In this document: positions 1-8,497 of the stretch, piece after piece
How positions within the stretch are numbered: the first letter of the stretch is position 1
How the letters are laid out: each line of letters starts with the position of its first letter
Origin: Sutcliffiella horikoshii
GTDB lineage: Bacteria > Bacillota > Bacilli > Bacillales > Bacillaceae_I
Reading direction: 5' to 3'
Assembly: GCF_020524325.1 (NCBI RefSeq)
Contig: NZ_JAIVKY010000001.1
Coordinates: 62,001-126,000, forward strand
DNA: 64,000 bases
Program-made: the position numbers and the translations under genes
Notes under the pieces: generated by a model
What the model saw: the letters and a program-made list of their open reading frames with translations, nothing else
Database searches by the model: none
Told to the model about the DNA's origin: nothing

Positions 1-437
1 CCTATCAACCCATTAATAGATGCCATGTTCAGAATTCGGCCAAAACCATTCTTTTTCATTAAAGGAAAGACATGCTTTGTTGCCATAAATGGCGCGATGA
101 GCATTATTTTCAGTAACAATTCATACTTTTCTGTTGAGAACTCTTCAATGGGTGCAACGTGTTGCATCCCTGCGTTGTTAATCAAGATATCTAGAGATCC
201 AAAATGTTCAAAAGTTTGATCTAGAGCGCTTTTCACTTCTTCTTCATTTGTCACATCGCATTTTACTCCAAACACTTCATATCCTTTGTCTTTTAGCTGT
301 TTGACCGCTTTTTCAATTCCTTCTTCATTAATATCAGAAATGGCGACTTTCGCTCCATTTTCGGCAAAACGCTCTCCAATTTCATACCCTATTCCTTGTG
401 CTGCTCCTGTGATAAATACAACTTTATTCTCAACCAT
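1..437 (-). CDS. 3-hydroxybutyrate dehydrogenase-like SDR (C-terminus outside window)
   Basis: Short-chain dehydrogenase/reductase, probably NAD-dependent oxidation of 3-hydroxybutyrate to acetoacetate in the cytoplasm. The first 145 codons are present. The N-terminus MVENKVVFITGAAQGIGYEI carries the TGxxxGxG nucleotide-binding turn, followed by a CDVT aspartate and the NNAG motif. The window ends just after the NMASINGLI segment that holds the catalytic serine, so the YxxxK motif is not visible. The ATG follows a GGAGGATGG ribosome site. It sits 21 bp downstream of a GntP-type permease on the same strand; in B. subtilis a 3-hydroxybutyrate dehydrogenase gene (yxjF) also lies next to a GntP permease (yxjC). 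The substrate is inferred from that pairing and not proven by the visible residues. Confidence 0.8.
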   Translation of the reverse strand, partial: MVENKVVFITGAAQGIGYEIGERFAENGAKVAISDINEEGIEKAVKQLKDKGYEVFGVKCDVTNEEEVKSALDQTFEHFGSLDILINNAGMQHVAPIEEFSTEKYELLLKIMLIAPFMATKHVFPLMKKNGFGRILNMASINGLI

Positions 438-458
438 TTTCCATCCTCCATTTCCAAT

Positions 459-1745
459 TTACATGATTCCAATACTTGCCATAATAATGGCTACTACAAG
501 AGCTACTGTAGGAATTAATAATGCAACTGCTGCAATGTCCTTATATGAATCCTTATGAGTCATACCAGTTACAGCAAAAAGTGTAAGCAAAGCGCCATTA
601 TGAGGCAAAATAGATGCTCCAGATGCAAGGGCTGCAATTCTATGGAAAGCATCTGGATTCATCCCAGTAGACTGTGCTAATTGATAATACTGATCGCCTA
701 AAGCTTCTAAGGCAATTCCCATCCCTCCTGAAGCAGACCCAGTTATCATCGCCATTAATTGGACAGACAATGCCTCAGATATAAGGGGATTACCTTTTAC
801 ACTTAGCAGGATATCTGTCAATGTTTCAAATCCTGGGGCCGCGGTAACAACAGCTCCAAATCCTACAGCTGCACTAGTGTTGATAATGGCCATTACAGAA
901 CCTGAAGCCCCGCCATTAATTGCACCAATGAAAGATTTGAACTTCTTGATATTAAAAAGCATGATAGCTAAAGTCCCCACTATTAAAGACGGTATGATGT
1001 CCCACTTAAACACATTGAGGGTTATTACAACAATCACTAAAGGAAGAAAAGACAATATCCAGTTAGGTAACTCTTCTTCATTGATTTGTTTTACCTCTTG
1101 ACCACCTTTTGGCTCGTCAAAAGTATCTCCCGCTTTGGTTAATCTTCCTTCCCTCCACTTTAAATAAAAATATCCCCCAACTGCCATTATTAATCCAGCT
1201 ACAATCCCCATAATCGGTGCAGAAAGAGGAGTAGATTTAAAGTATGGAATAGGAATCAAGTTTTGAATTTGAGGTGTCCCTGGAAAGGCAGTCATTGTAA
1301 AGGTGAATGCCCCTAATGCAAATGTACCAGGCAGCAACTTTCTAGAGATATCCGCTTCTCTGAATAGGGCAATGGCAAGCGGATAAATGGCAAATACCAC
1401 AACAAATAAACTCACCCCGCCATATGTCAGAACAGCTGCAGCAATTAGCACTCCAAGTATGGCTCTCTTTTTTCCTATCAACTTTGTGATTTTAAATGCG
1501 ACAGCTTGTGCAGCCCCCGTGTCTTCCATCAATTTTCCAAAAATAGCCCCAAGTAAGAAAACTGGAAACCATTGTTTTGCAAAGTCGACAAAGCCAGTCA
1601 TATACGTTTGGGTATAGGCTGGTAAGAGATCTAGTCCACTAAATAACGCTACCACGGCAGAAACAAGTGGAGCTATCCAGATAATGGACCAGCCGAGGTA
1701 TGCTAGCAACATTAACAGCACTAGCCCGACAATAATACTGAACAT
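459..1745 (-). CDS. GntP-family organic-acid permease (hydroxybutyrate/gluconate type)
   Basis: Integral membrane symporter of 428 residues, the usual GntP size, with roughly 11-12 hydrophobic segments spread over the whole length. Family-typical glycine-rich stretches occur around residues 105-125 (LTYGGVSLFVVVFAIYPLA), and the SGGMGIALEALG and ASGASILPHNG segments lie near residues 340-390. It is probably co-transcribed with the dehydrogenase-like gene 21 bp downstream, which suggests uptake of a hydroxy acid such as 3-hydroxybutyrate (inference). The ATG is preceded by AAAGGAGGATACAT. The region upstream (1746-1969) shows no further gene; beyond it begins a 52-bp tandem array. Confidence 0.85.
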   Translation of the reverse strand: MFSIIVGLVLLMLLAYLGWSIIWIAPLVSAVVALFSGLDLLPAYTQTYMTGFVDFAKQWFPVFLLGAIFGKLMEDTGAAQAVAFKITKLIGKKRAILGVLIAAAVLTYGGVSLFVVVFAIYPLAIALFREADISRKLLPGTFALGAFTFTMTAFPGTPQIQNLIPIPYFKSTPLSAPIMGIVAGLIMAVGGYFYLKWREGRLTKAGDTFDEPKGGQEVKQINEEELPNWILSFLPLVIVVITLNVFKWDIIPSLIVGTLAIMLFNIKKFKSFIGAINGGASGSVMAIINTSAAVGFGAVVTAAPGFETLTDILLSVKGNPLISEALSVQLMAMITGSASGGMGIALEALGDQYYQLAQSTGMNPDAFHRIAALASGASILPHNGALLTLFAVTGMTHKDSYKDIAAVALLIPTVALVVAIIMASIGIM

Positions 1746-1969
1746 ATGTATCCTCCTTTATGTGGGGAATCTTCTTCCTACATATAGGGGTAGTATCTGC
1801 TTTTTGGGTTGGAAATATGTATTTGGGTAGAGATGGTTGCTGATGATTGATCTTTGTTAGGGATTGTCCTTATGTGGCTGAGATTCGGGGCGTTAAAAGC
1901 ATACTTTTCAAATTTAGGTAACTAGGAAGATTTCTATTTGCCCGAAGAAACTTGAAAAGCACCTAAAGA

Positions 1970-2295
1970 GTCTTATAGAGGCGGTCTATACTACCGAAGC
2001 TTCCGCAAAAGTAACTCTTCAGTCTTATAGAGCCCTTCTATTCGACCGAAGCTCTGGCAATAGCTGTCCTTAAGTCGTATAGAGCCTTTCTATACGACCG
2101 AAGCTCTGGCAATAGCTGTCCTTAAGTCGTATAGAGCCTTTCTATACGACCGAAGCTGTGATAATAGCTACTTTTCAGTCTAATAGAGTCTCTCTTCCCG
2201 TTTTTGCTTTTACGAAGGTGTTTCGGGCAGAGAGAGCTCTTCTCTCTTACCGTTTTTGCTTTTCCATAGTAGTTTCGGGCGCAGAGACGCTCAAA
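1970..2295. repeat. 52-bp tandem array 1 (GTCKTATAGA hairpins)
   Basis: Six units start at about 1970, 2022, 2074, 2126, 2178 and 2230, exactly 52 bp apart. Units 3 and 4 are almost identical and contain a perfect 10-bp palindrome, GTCGTATAGA-gcctt-TCTATACGAC. Units 1 and 2 are variants with mostly preserved pairing. The last two units diverge to a CCGTTTTTGCTTTT motif but keep the 52-bp register (CCG at 2198 and 2250). The array fills the gap between the 3' end of rsiX and the 5' side of the gntP-like gene; no believable ORF lies in it. Confidence 0.9.
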
Positions 2296-2300
2296 AAGAA

Positions 2301-2327
2301 AAAAGCGTGCTCATCAGCACGCTTTTT
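2301..2327 (-). terminator. Rho-independent terminator after rsiX
   Basis: Hairpin AAAAGCGTGCT-gatg-AGCACGCTTTTT ends a few bases after the rsiX stop codon. Read on the minus strand it is a G+C stem followed by a T run; because of the flanking A run it could work in both directions. Confidence 0.85.
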
Positions 2328-2331
2328 CAAC

Positions 2332-3609
2332 TCACTCACTATAAGGAACTGGATTCGGAGAGTAAGGCACGCTTACCTCTTCATTGAGTGTAATAGTCCC
2401 GATCGTCACATTTTGAGAAGATTCAAAGACCACCCCTCTTATTCCAAATTCTTTAGCTACCATCATCATCGCCTCAAGAGCAAAAATAGTATCATCGTTA
2501 TTTTCAAGTACGCTGCTATCTGCAAGCTTAATGCGAACGACAGTATTGTCTTTTTCCAGCGCCAAACTTTCCACTTGCACCGTATCTGAAATGGATGGCT
2601 CTAGTTTACTGTTCTCAGCTTGCTCTGGTGCACTTGTCATCGCTTTGAGAGCATCTCCAATTGATGTATATCGTTCATGTCCTGGGACAAGTAAAGGCAA
2701 GATACCACTGTGATATTTGAAATAAGCCCTCTTGTTTTTAGTCTTGTATTCTACCGGACCGTCATAAACATTATTGCCAACTTGCACACCTTTAGTTGAT
2801 CCATTATCACTAAATAGGAAATGTGTGTATTGATTGCTGAAAGTATCACTAAGTTCTCTAGGGAAAAGAGTGTCTTGATAGGATGTTAAACCTTTAGCCA
2901 TTTCAGTTACATCTAATATAGGCATCGGTCTATCTAAACCTATGTCACCTTCTGATATTTTCACATTGTCATTAATAATCGGAACATTAACTCCATAGTC
3001 CACATATGCAATTCCCTCTCGGACCTTATTGAGAGCATCCACATATGTGTCATTTCCACCACGAGGAACAATCACCGTCAATGGAGTGGTAGATCCACCA
3101 TAATCATGATTATCCGCCTCCAACAAGGACACCCCAATGGTAACAGCGTATTCTGACTCTACATTATAGGAAGGTGTAACAAAACTTTTAACATCCGCTG
3201 AACTAACCTCTGCTGCAGCAAAATCATTTGTTTCCTCTTCCCCTTCAGCCTCTTCCGCCTCTAATGAAGATTCTGATTCCTCTAAACCTTTCCTGTTAGT
3301 GTCTGCATCAGTATCATCTGCGTTTCCATCTGCATTCATCGTTGCCATGTCCATACTTTCTTCTGAGCTGCTATCAGACCCACTTAAACTTATGTCGAAT
3401 TGCATGTTGTTTAAGAACATAGGTGCAACCAGGGCGAAAAGGACTAAAGCCGCAACCAATGCGAAAGCAGGAACTATTTTAGATCGCCGAGGGGTATTTG
3501 CTAGTTTTGGTTGTATTTCTCTATATATTTGTTTCGGGTCACGATCATCTTTAATTTTAGGCATTTGCCTCAACAGCTTTTCCATTTGGTCTTCATCATT
3601 ATGACGCAT
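2332..3609 (-). CDS. rsiX: Anti-sigma-X factor RsiX-like membrane protein
   Basis: Anti-sigma factor holding sigma-X at the membrane. The N-terminal region of about 45 residues (EKLLRQMPKIKDDRDPKQIY) resembles B. subtilis RsiX. One membrane helix follows (about residues 47-70, PAFALVAALVLFALVAPMFL). Then comes an acidic low-complexity extracellular linker (about 75-130, rich in S, E and D) and a globular C-terminal domain of about 290 residues. At 425 residues it is somewhat longer than B. subtilis RsiX because of the linker. Its start overlaps the end of sigX by 11 bp, which implies translational coupling. The identification rests on gene order and the N-terminal match; the extracellular domain has diverged. 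Confidence 0.85.
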   Translation of the reverse strand: MRHNDEDQMEKLLRQMPKIKDDRDPKQIYREIQPKLANTPRRSKIVPAFALVAALVLFALVAPMFLNNMQFDISLSGSDSSSEESMDMATMNADGNADDTDADTNRKGLEESESSLEAEEAEGEEETNDFAAAEVSSADVKSFVTPSYNVESEYAVTIGVSLLEADNHDYGGSTTPLTVIVPRGGNDTYVDALNKVREGIAYVDYGVNVPIINDNVKISEGDIGLDRPMPILDVTEMAKGLTSYQDTLFPRELSDTFSNQYTHFLFSDNGSTKGVQVGNNVYDGPVEYKTKNKRAYFKYHSGILPLLVPGHERYTSIGDALKAMTSAPEQAENSKLEPSISDTVQVESLALEKDNTVVRIKLADSSVLENNDDTIFALEAMMMVAKEFGIRGVVFESSQNVTIGTITLNEEVSVPYSPNPVPYSE

Positions 3610-4135
3610 TGCTGTTTCCTCCTTTCTCTTGAAGTTCTTCCATATATGCCTTCAAGACCTTTAAGGCTCTATGTTGAGTTGTTTTCACCTTACTTTCCGT
3701 CCAGCCAAGAATTTGGGCTGTTTCTTGAATGGTAAGGGCTTGTATGTACCGCAGGATAAGCACTAGTCGGTGATCGACTTTACATTTATCCAGACACCGG
3801 TACATTTGTTTGACTTGTTCATTTTGTACAGCTATCTCTTCAGGAAGTGGAGCGTGATCTTTGACCTGTTGTTTACTCCAGTCGAAAGTTTCAAGTAGTT
3901 TGTTTTTCCATCCTTTTTGTTTGCGAAAGGAATCAATGGCAACATGCTTGGCAATAGAAAACAGCCAGGTCTTTTCACTGCTTTTCCCTTCAAAACGGTC
4001 ATAGGAACGCAAAACTTTTATATAAACTTCTTGAACGAGGTCTTCCGCTTGCTCCTTGTTGTTCACCATGTAATATAAGAATTGATAAACATCCTGGTGA
4101 TATTTTTCATAGAGCTCTTGAAAAACGGTATTCAT
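3599..4135 (-). CDS. sigX: ECF RNA polymerase sigma factor SigX
   Basis: ECF-family sigma factor of 178 residues. Region 2 (about residues 8-75) contains HQDVYQFLYYMVNNKEQAED, the LVQEVYIKV motif and EKTWLFSIAKHVAIDSFRKQ. Region 4 (about 110-165) ends in a helix-turn-helix with ESKVKTTQHRALKVLK. It is close to B. subtilis SigX along its whole length. SigX controls cell-envelope charge and lipid genes in B. subtilis (family knowledge). The ATG follows ACGGAGGGAAACT. A matching ECF promoter lies 23-51 bp upstream, so autoregulation is likely. rsiX is the overlapping partner, and the res operon lies upstream as in B. subtilis but is separated by the B12-riboswitch unit. Confidence 0.93.
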   Translation of the reverse strand: MNTVFQELYEKYHQDVYQFLYYMVNNKEQAEDLVQEVYIKVLRSYDRFEGKSSEKTWLFSIAKHVAIDSFRKQKGWKNKLLETFDWSKQQVKDHAPLPEEIAVQNEQVKQMYRCLDKCKVDHRLVLILRYIQALTIQETAQILGWTESKVKTTQHRALKVLKAYMEELQEKGGNSNAS

Positions 4136-4157
4136 AGTTTCCCTCCGTTCATTTCAT

Positions 4158-4186
4158 TAGTCGTATATTATAGTAGGAAAGTTACA
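4158..4186 (-). promoter_or_regulatory. ECF sigma-X-type promoter of sigX-rsiX
   Basis: On the minus strand: TGTAAC, 17-bp spacer, CGACTA. This matches the -35/-10 pattern known for the sigma-X/sigma-W group and lies just upstream of the sigX ribosome site, consistent with autoregulation. Confidence 0.8.
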
Positions 4187-4353
4187 TTACAAATATATTA
4201 AAAAAATTACAATTTGAATAGGGTTATTTGGTAATTATTTCTTTTGGATTTAGTTGTGTAATATTAGTATAAGGGATGTCCAGTTAGGATTGTAGGGATA
4301 TTTGTAGGCTTTTCCAAGAGGTTATATACATATTTCGACCTATTTTGATGACG

Positions 4354-4392
4354 CCGCTGTTGATTTCCGCAAAAGGCTTCGCTTTCTCTCTC
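4354..4392. repeat. Remnant of the 128-bp nested-palindrome element
   Basis: Only the left end of the dispersed element is present: GCTGTTGATTTCCGC followed by AAAAGGCTTCGCTTTC. The central part and the right arm AATCAACAGC are missing, so this copy can no longer form the long stem. Confidence 0.75.
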
Positions 4393-4398
4393 TCATAA

Positions 4399-4431
4399 GA
4401 AAACGCCAATCCCCACGTGTGGATTGGCGCT
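4399..4431 (-). terminator. Terminator after the ECF S-component gene
   Basis: Stem GCGCCAATCC / GGATTGGCG with loop acacgtgg, followed on the minus strand by TTTTCTT, directly downstream of the gene ending at 4438. Confidence 0.85.
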
Positions 4432-4437
4432 CCCATA

Positions 4438-4989
4438 TCATTTCTTATAGGTGCTGCTCATTTGATATTGTGCCAAGCTCTCTTTTCTTTTGATGATAAA
4501 AGGTGCTCGTTCGTTTAAAAGCTTGGAGAGAATCGGATACAGAATAATAAAAAAAACGACGTTTCCGACCGCATGGTTGATATCAAATGGTAGTCCGGCA
4601 AGATAATATGGCCAAAATGGAAATCCTCCGACAATCATGTTTTGGATGGAAAAAACAAAACCGAAAAACAGCCCGCAAAGTCCAGCATAAATGGAAAGAA
4701 TGAATACTGGAATTCTTTTAAACCAAACTCCAATTGCTCCACTTAATAATCCGATGATGGACCAAGCAAAAATTTGTGTGAATGTCCACATACCCGTGCC
4801 TAGAACAAGGTTTGTTGCAAAGGTCGTACCTACTGCAAGAATCACACCTGAAACTGGTCCCATCCAGAAAGCACATATTATAATAATAGCTGTCACAGGC
4901 TGGACGTTAGGTACGGAGGCGAAAACGATTCTACCCACTACACAAAGAGCTATTAAAACACCAAGCAGAGCTATTTTTCTGGTTGCCAT
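4438..4989 (-). CDS. ECF transporter S-component-like membrane protein (putative B12 uptake)
   Basis: Integral membrane protein of 183 residues with five or six hydrophobic helices, as in substrate-binding (S) components of energy-coupling-factor transporters. Visible traits are the early PNVQPVTAIIIICAFWMGP segment and the glycine-rich helices that follow. The gene overlaps the DUF4430 lipoprotein gene at an ATGATGATG start cluster; the third ATG (4989) has the best spacing to AAAGGTGG, so it was chosen. Both genes lie behind a cobalamin riboswitch, so B12 or a precursor is the likely substrate (inference from regulation). No ECF ATPase or T component is nearby; a shared module elsewhere in the genome would be needed. 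Confidence 0.82.
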   Translation of the reverse strand: MATRKIALLGVLIALCVVGRIVFASVPNVQPVTAIIIICAFWMGPVSGVILAVGTTFATNLVLGTGMWTFTQIFAWSIIGLLSGAIGVWFKRIPVFILSIYAGLCGLFFGFVFSIQNMIVGGFPFWPYYLAGLPFDINHAVGNVVFFIILYPILSKLLNERAPFIIKRKESLAQYQMSSTYKK

Positions 4990-4991
4990 CA

Positions 4992-5432
4992 TCATTCCAC
5001 CTTTTGATAATCAAAATGAACTTCGTCGTTCTCCTCTAGCGTGTAATCACTTGCCCCGACCATTAAGCTTTCTCCGTTAACGGAGATGTTCCAATAATAA
5101 TCAGATTCTTCTTCAGATCCAAGACCGTCAATTCCGACGATGAAATCTCCTCCAAAGCCTGTAGTTAGCTCAAAGTTTCGGTCCATGACATCCATCAAAG
5201 ACTCACCTTCTTCAAACTCAACTGTCTCCTCACTGATAACTTCTTCGCCTTCTTTCGTCAGTTTAATCGTGGTGGAAAGTTGGCTTTCTGGTTGTTCTTG
5301 TGTTTCCGCAGATGTTTGATTATTAGCGGTTTGATTTGATTCATTGCCTGTTTTTGTTTCATTGCCTGCATTAGCGCAACCTGTAATAGCAAGAGTTAAT
5401 GTTAGTAAAAGTGTCAGTAAAAGTTTTTTCAT
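4992..5432 (-). CDS. DUF4430 (transcobalamin-like) lipoprotein
   Basis: Secreted lipoprotein of 146 residues. A lipoprotein signal peptide (residues 1-18) ends in the lipobox ITGC, followed by a Ser/Thr/Gln/Asn-rich linker to about residue 50. The C-terminal domain of about 95 residues matches the DUF4430 pattern, including SLMDVMDRNFEL, GFGGDFIVGIDG, YYWNISVNGE and a final SDYTLEENDEVHFDY. DUF4430 is related to the C-terminal domain of transcobalamin (family knowledge), which fits a role in capturing cobalamin at the cell surface. It is the first gene behind a cobalamin riboswitch and overlaps the S-component gene. The start follows AAGGGGAAAAACAG. Confidence 0.83.
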   Translation of the reverse strand: MKKLLLTLLLTLTLAITGCANAGNETKTGNESNQTANNQTSAETQEQPESQLSTTIKLTKEGEEVISEETVEFEEGESLMDVMDRNFELTTGFGGDFIVGIDGLGSEEESDYYWNISVNGESLMVGASDYTLEENDEVHFDYQKVE

Positions 5433-5540
5433 CTGTTTTTCCCCTTATGTAGTAAATTTGCCGTGCATATTGTAGAAACGTGAAATTTTCTCCTCCTATC
5501 TTTACCCCTAATGTCTCAATCCATCTGTAGTGAGCAAAAC

Positions 5541-5570
5541 AAAAAACCTCATCCAATTTCAGGATGAGGT
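5541..5570 (-). terminator. Terminator stem of the cobalamin riboswitch
   Basis: CCTCATCC / GGATGAGG stem followed on the minus strand by a run of six T, placed between the riboswitch aptamer and the DUF4430 gene. It is the likely transcription-attenuating part of the switch. Confidence 0.85.
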
Positions 5571-5639
5571 GATAACGGCATTGTCATAATACGACAAATA
5601 AAGACAGAATTCTGCCGTCTCTCCTACTCAACCCCCGAA

Positions 5640-5850
5640 GTATTGAAACTGGTATAATAATTGGCAGGTCTACTGACTTATGCTTCTTCCTACTTTGAGC
5701 CTTCCCATATGGGGACCTAATTTTTCTTAAGCCCGTTCATACAGTGGTCATCTCATTTCGTCCACATTTACAGTTGCGGGGACAGTTTTGGCATTTCACC
5801 AAATTCCCTATTAAGTCACTATTGTGACACCAACTATTTCGTATTGCTAT
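5640..5850 (-). promoter_or_regulatory. Cobalamin (B12) riboswitch aptamer
   Basis: On the minus strand the conserved cobalamin blocks occur in order: GGTGAAATGCC, then CTGTCCCCGCAACTGTAA, a CCACTG B12-box core, a run of paired segments, and AGTCAGTAGACCTGCC (5663-5678). A terminator follows at 5541-5570. Binding of adenosylcobalamin should reduce expression of the two genes downstream (family knowledge). Confidence 0.9.
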
Positions 5851-5927
5851 TTAATTAGCTATGTCTCATATTACAAGATATGAGTGTTAATGACAAGATA
5901 ATGTTTCATAGAAAACAAGATTTTTCG

Positions 5928-7712
5928 CTACACATCTCCATTTTGAGCGTGTTTTTGCGGAATATACATAGAAAATGTCGTTCCCTCGTTCTCTTTTGAA
6001 TGAACGGATATGGTACCTCGGTGGGCTTCTATAATATTTTTCACAATAGCAAGTCCCAGTCCTGTTCCTGCACGGCCTCTTGTGCGTGCCTTGTCCGCTT
6101 TATAGAAGCGTTCAAAAACGAAAGGCAGATCTTCTTCAGGGATTCCGTGTCCAGAATCTTTTACATCTATTTTGACACCGTCATTTATTAATTTTGCATG
6201 AATGGTAATGATTCCACCGTCTCCTGTATGGCGGATCGCGTTGTCCACCAGGTTTGTCATTACCTGCTCCATTCGGTCCACATCCATTCGAATGACCCCA
6301 TTATCTTCTACATGTGATTGCAACACGATAGACTTCTCTTTTGCAAGCCCCTGAAACTTCCTTGTTATCTTTTCGACAAAGGCAACAATATTGGCATGTT
6401 CATAGTTCAATGAGATATGACCTGCTTCCATTCTCGCAAGATCTAATAAGTCATTTACGAGGCGGCCCATTCTTAAGGATTCATCATAAATTACGGATGC
6501 AAGCTCTTTTTTCTCTTCATCAGTTCCTGCAATATCATCGACAATTGCTTCACTGTAGCCTTGCAACATGGAAATTGGGGTACGCAATTCATGGGACACG
6601 TTGGCGATGAAGTCTTTACGAAGTTTGTCCAATCTTCTCTCTTCCGTCATATCTCGTATTACAGCAACGGCTCCACGAATATGGGTCTGAGTATATAGTG
6701 GGCTCATTACGATCACCCACGTACGTCCCTGATAGGTTAACTCTATACTTTGTTCTTTTTCAACGGAAATAGCCCGTTGGAACATTTCCTTCACTTCACC
6801 TGGCAGGTCTTCTCCACTAGCATTGCCTTCTTGATAAAACCACGCTTGTAAAAACTTCTCAGCTGGTGGATTCGTTACAAGAATGGTGCCATCACGGTTT
6901 AAGGTGATAACCCCATCTGCCATACTGCTAAGAATGTTTGCTAAATGTTCCTTCTCTTGATTCAGAGCATTAATATTAAATTTGAGTTGCCTTCCCATTT
7001 GATTAAAGGCCATCCCAAGTTCTCCAATTTCATCCGATGTTAATATTGGAACCTTTGTATCGAACTTCCCTCTTGCCACTTCAAAAGCAGCTTCTCTCAT
7101 ATTACGCAAAGGTGCTGTAATCCTTGTAGATAAGAAGAATGCGAAAATGGTCGTTAAAAAGATTGCAAAACCTGCTGCAAGCAGAATGAGTTTCGTTGTT
7201 TGTTTGGTTGTTTCTTTTATCGCAAGCAGAGACTGATAAACGAAAACAGCTCCATCTTTATCTTCATTAATATGCAAGGGAATTCCAACGATCATCACTT
7301 CTCCTTGCATCTCATCTGTAATTTGAAAATCTGGCAAATATGTCTTTTTCGTTACAATTGGCTGATCTTCAAAGACTAAGGAAAGATCCGGGTCGTTTAA
7401 AAAGAATTCAGCAGGCAAATGATCGATTTGGGATGTTGGGGAATGGGAGTACTCCCCCTTGTCTGTAAATATAACCACTCGAGACACTTCATCTACAAGC
7501 TCCCAAGCAATAGATTTGGATTGCTCCATGTCTTTATGCTGTTCAAGAATATATGAAATCTTACTCGCTGTCTGAGTCAAATCCTTTTCAGCTTCCTGCA
7601 CATGGTAATTCTCAAAGAATTCTAGTAAAAGAATGGTTAAAACAAATAATACAAATGAAACTAAAAGTAACACAGTAAGCCATAGCTTACCAACTACACT
7701 TCTCCAAATCAT
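5928..7712 (-). CDS. resE: Sensor histidine kinase ResE
   Basis: Membrane histidine kinase of 594 residues that phosphorylates ResD in response to oxygen limitation and redox state (known for B. subtilis). Domains in order: a TM helix at residues 11-31, an extracellular sensor of about 140 residues, a second TM helix at about 174-194, HAMP (195-250), PAS (250-355), HisKA with [20 protein letters not shown] (phosphoacceptor His374) and HATPase with [21 protein letters not shown] and [10 protein letters not shown]. The start codon overlaps the resD stop (ATGA). Downstream genes differ from B. subtilis because the B12-riboswitch unit separates resE from sigX. Confidence 0.96.
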   Translation of the reverse strand: MIWRSVVGKLWLTVLLLVSFVLFVLTILLLEFFENYHVQEAEKDLTQTASKISYILEQHKDMEQSKSIAWELVDEVSRVVIFTDKGEYSHSPTSQIDHLPAEFFLNDPDLSLVFEDQPIVTKKTYLPDFQITDEMQGEVMIVGIPLHINEDKDGAVFVYQSLLAIKETTKQTTKLILLAAGFAIFLTTIFAFFLSTRITAPLRNMREAAFEVARGKFDTKVPILTSDEIGELGMAFNQMGRQLKFNINALNQEKEHLANILSSMADGVITLNRDGTILVTNPPAEKFLQAWFYQEGNASGEDLPGEVKEMFQRAISVEKEQSIELTYQGRTWVIVMSPLYTQTHIRGAVAVIRDMTEERRLDKLRKDFIANVSHELRTPISMLQGYSEAIVDDIAGTDEEKKELASVIYDESLRMGRLVNDLLDLARMEAGHISLNYEHANIVAFVEKITRKFQGLAKEKSIVLQSHVEDNGVIRMDVDRMEQVMTNLVDNAIRHTGDGGIITIHAKLINDGVKIDVKDSGHGIPEEDLPFVFERFYKADKARTRGRAGTGLGLAIVKNIIEAHRGTISVHSKENEGTTFSMYIPQKHAQNGDV

Positions 7713-8428
7713 GATTCATTGCCAACCTCGAATTTATAGCCTACGCCCCATACAGTTACAATCATTTTAGAGGCTGGTTCTGACACTTTGTTCAACTTCT
7801 CGCGAAGGCGCTTTACATGTGTATCCACTGTCCGTAAATCACCAAAGAATTCATATTGCCATACTTCTTTCAACAGTTGCTCTCGGTCAAAAACTTTATC
7901 AGGAGATTTTGCAAGGAAGTAAAGAAGTTCATATTCCTTAGGGGTAAGATTTATTTCTTTTCCTTCGGATGTCACCCTGTGTGCATCATTATCAATGGTC
8001 AAATGAGGGAAGACAATGACATCCTTTGTTGTTGTTTCGGTAGTTAGGAACGTGGTACTAGAAGAGCGACGTAATAACGCTTTCACTCTTAGCACTACTT
8101 CTCTCGGGCTGAATGGTTTTACAATATAGTCGTCGGTTCCCATTTCAAACCCTTGTACTCGGTTCGTTTCTTCCCCTTTGGCTGTCAGCATGATAATAGG
8201 CGTCGCTTTTTTCTCCCTGATTTCTTTACATACTTCCATTCCGTCCATACCAGGCATCATGACATCCAACAGAATAACATCGTATTCTTTTTCAAGCGCC
8301 ATCTCCAGTGCTGTGTTGCCGTTATCTGCTTCTTCTATAACATAATTTTCTCTTTCAAGGTACATTTTCAGCAACCTTCTAATTCGGTCCTCATCATCCA
8401 CTACAAGTATTCTCACTTCTTTTTCCAT
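7709..8428 (-). CDS. resD: Response regulator ResD
   Basis: OmpR-family response regulator, 239 residues. The receiver domain (1-120) has VVDDE acidic residues at 11-13, phospho-acceptor Asp55 in LLDVMMPG and a conserved lysine in IVKPFSP. The winged-helix domain covers about 145-235 and includes [11 protein letters not shown] and [13 protein letters not shown]. It activates anaerobic respiration and cytochrome genes with ResE (B. subtilis knowledge). A longer reading frame reaches 8473, but [13 protein letters not shown] at 8428 aligns with B. subtilis ResD and has AAAGGGGGT upstream, so this start is preferred. It overlaps resE by 4 bp. Confidence 0.96.
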   Translation of the reverse strand: MEKEVRILVVDDEDRIRRLLKMYLERENYVIEEADNGNTALEMALEKEYDVILLDVMMPGMDGMEVCKEIREKKATPIIMLTAKGEETNRVQGFEMGTDDYIVKPFSPREVVLRVKALLRRSSSTTFLTTETTTKDVIVFPHLTIDNDAHRVTSEGKEINLTPKEYELLYFLAKSPDKVFDREQLLKEVWQYEFFGDLRTVDTHVKRLREKLNKVSEPASKMIVTVWGVGYKFEVGNES

Positions 8429-8497
8429 ATTCCTTAAACCCCCTTTAATTATCTGTAAGAAAAGCCCCCACAATATTGTGAAGGCCGGTTATTTGTA

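Noticed and set aside
5371-5556. 61-codon minus-strand ORF upstream of the DUF4430 gene
   Set aside because: It lies between the riboswitch terminator and the lipoprotein gene, overlaps the latter out of frame and resembles no protein.
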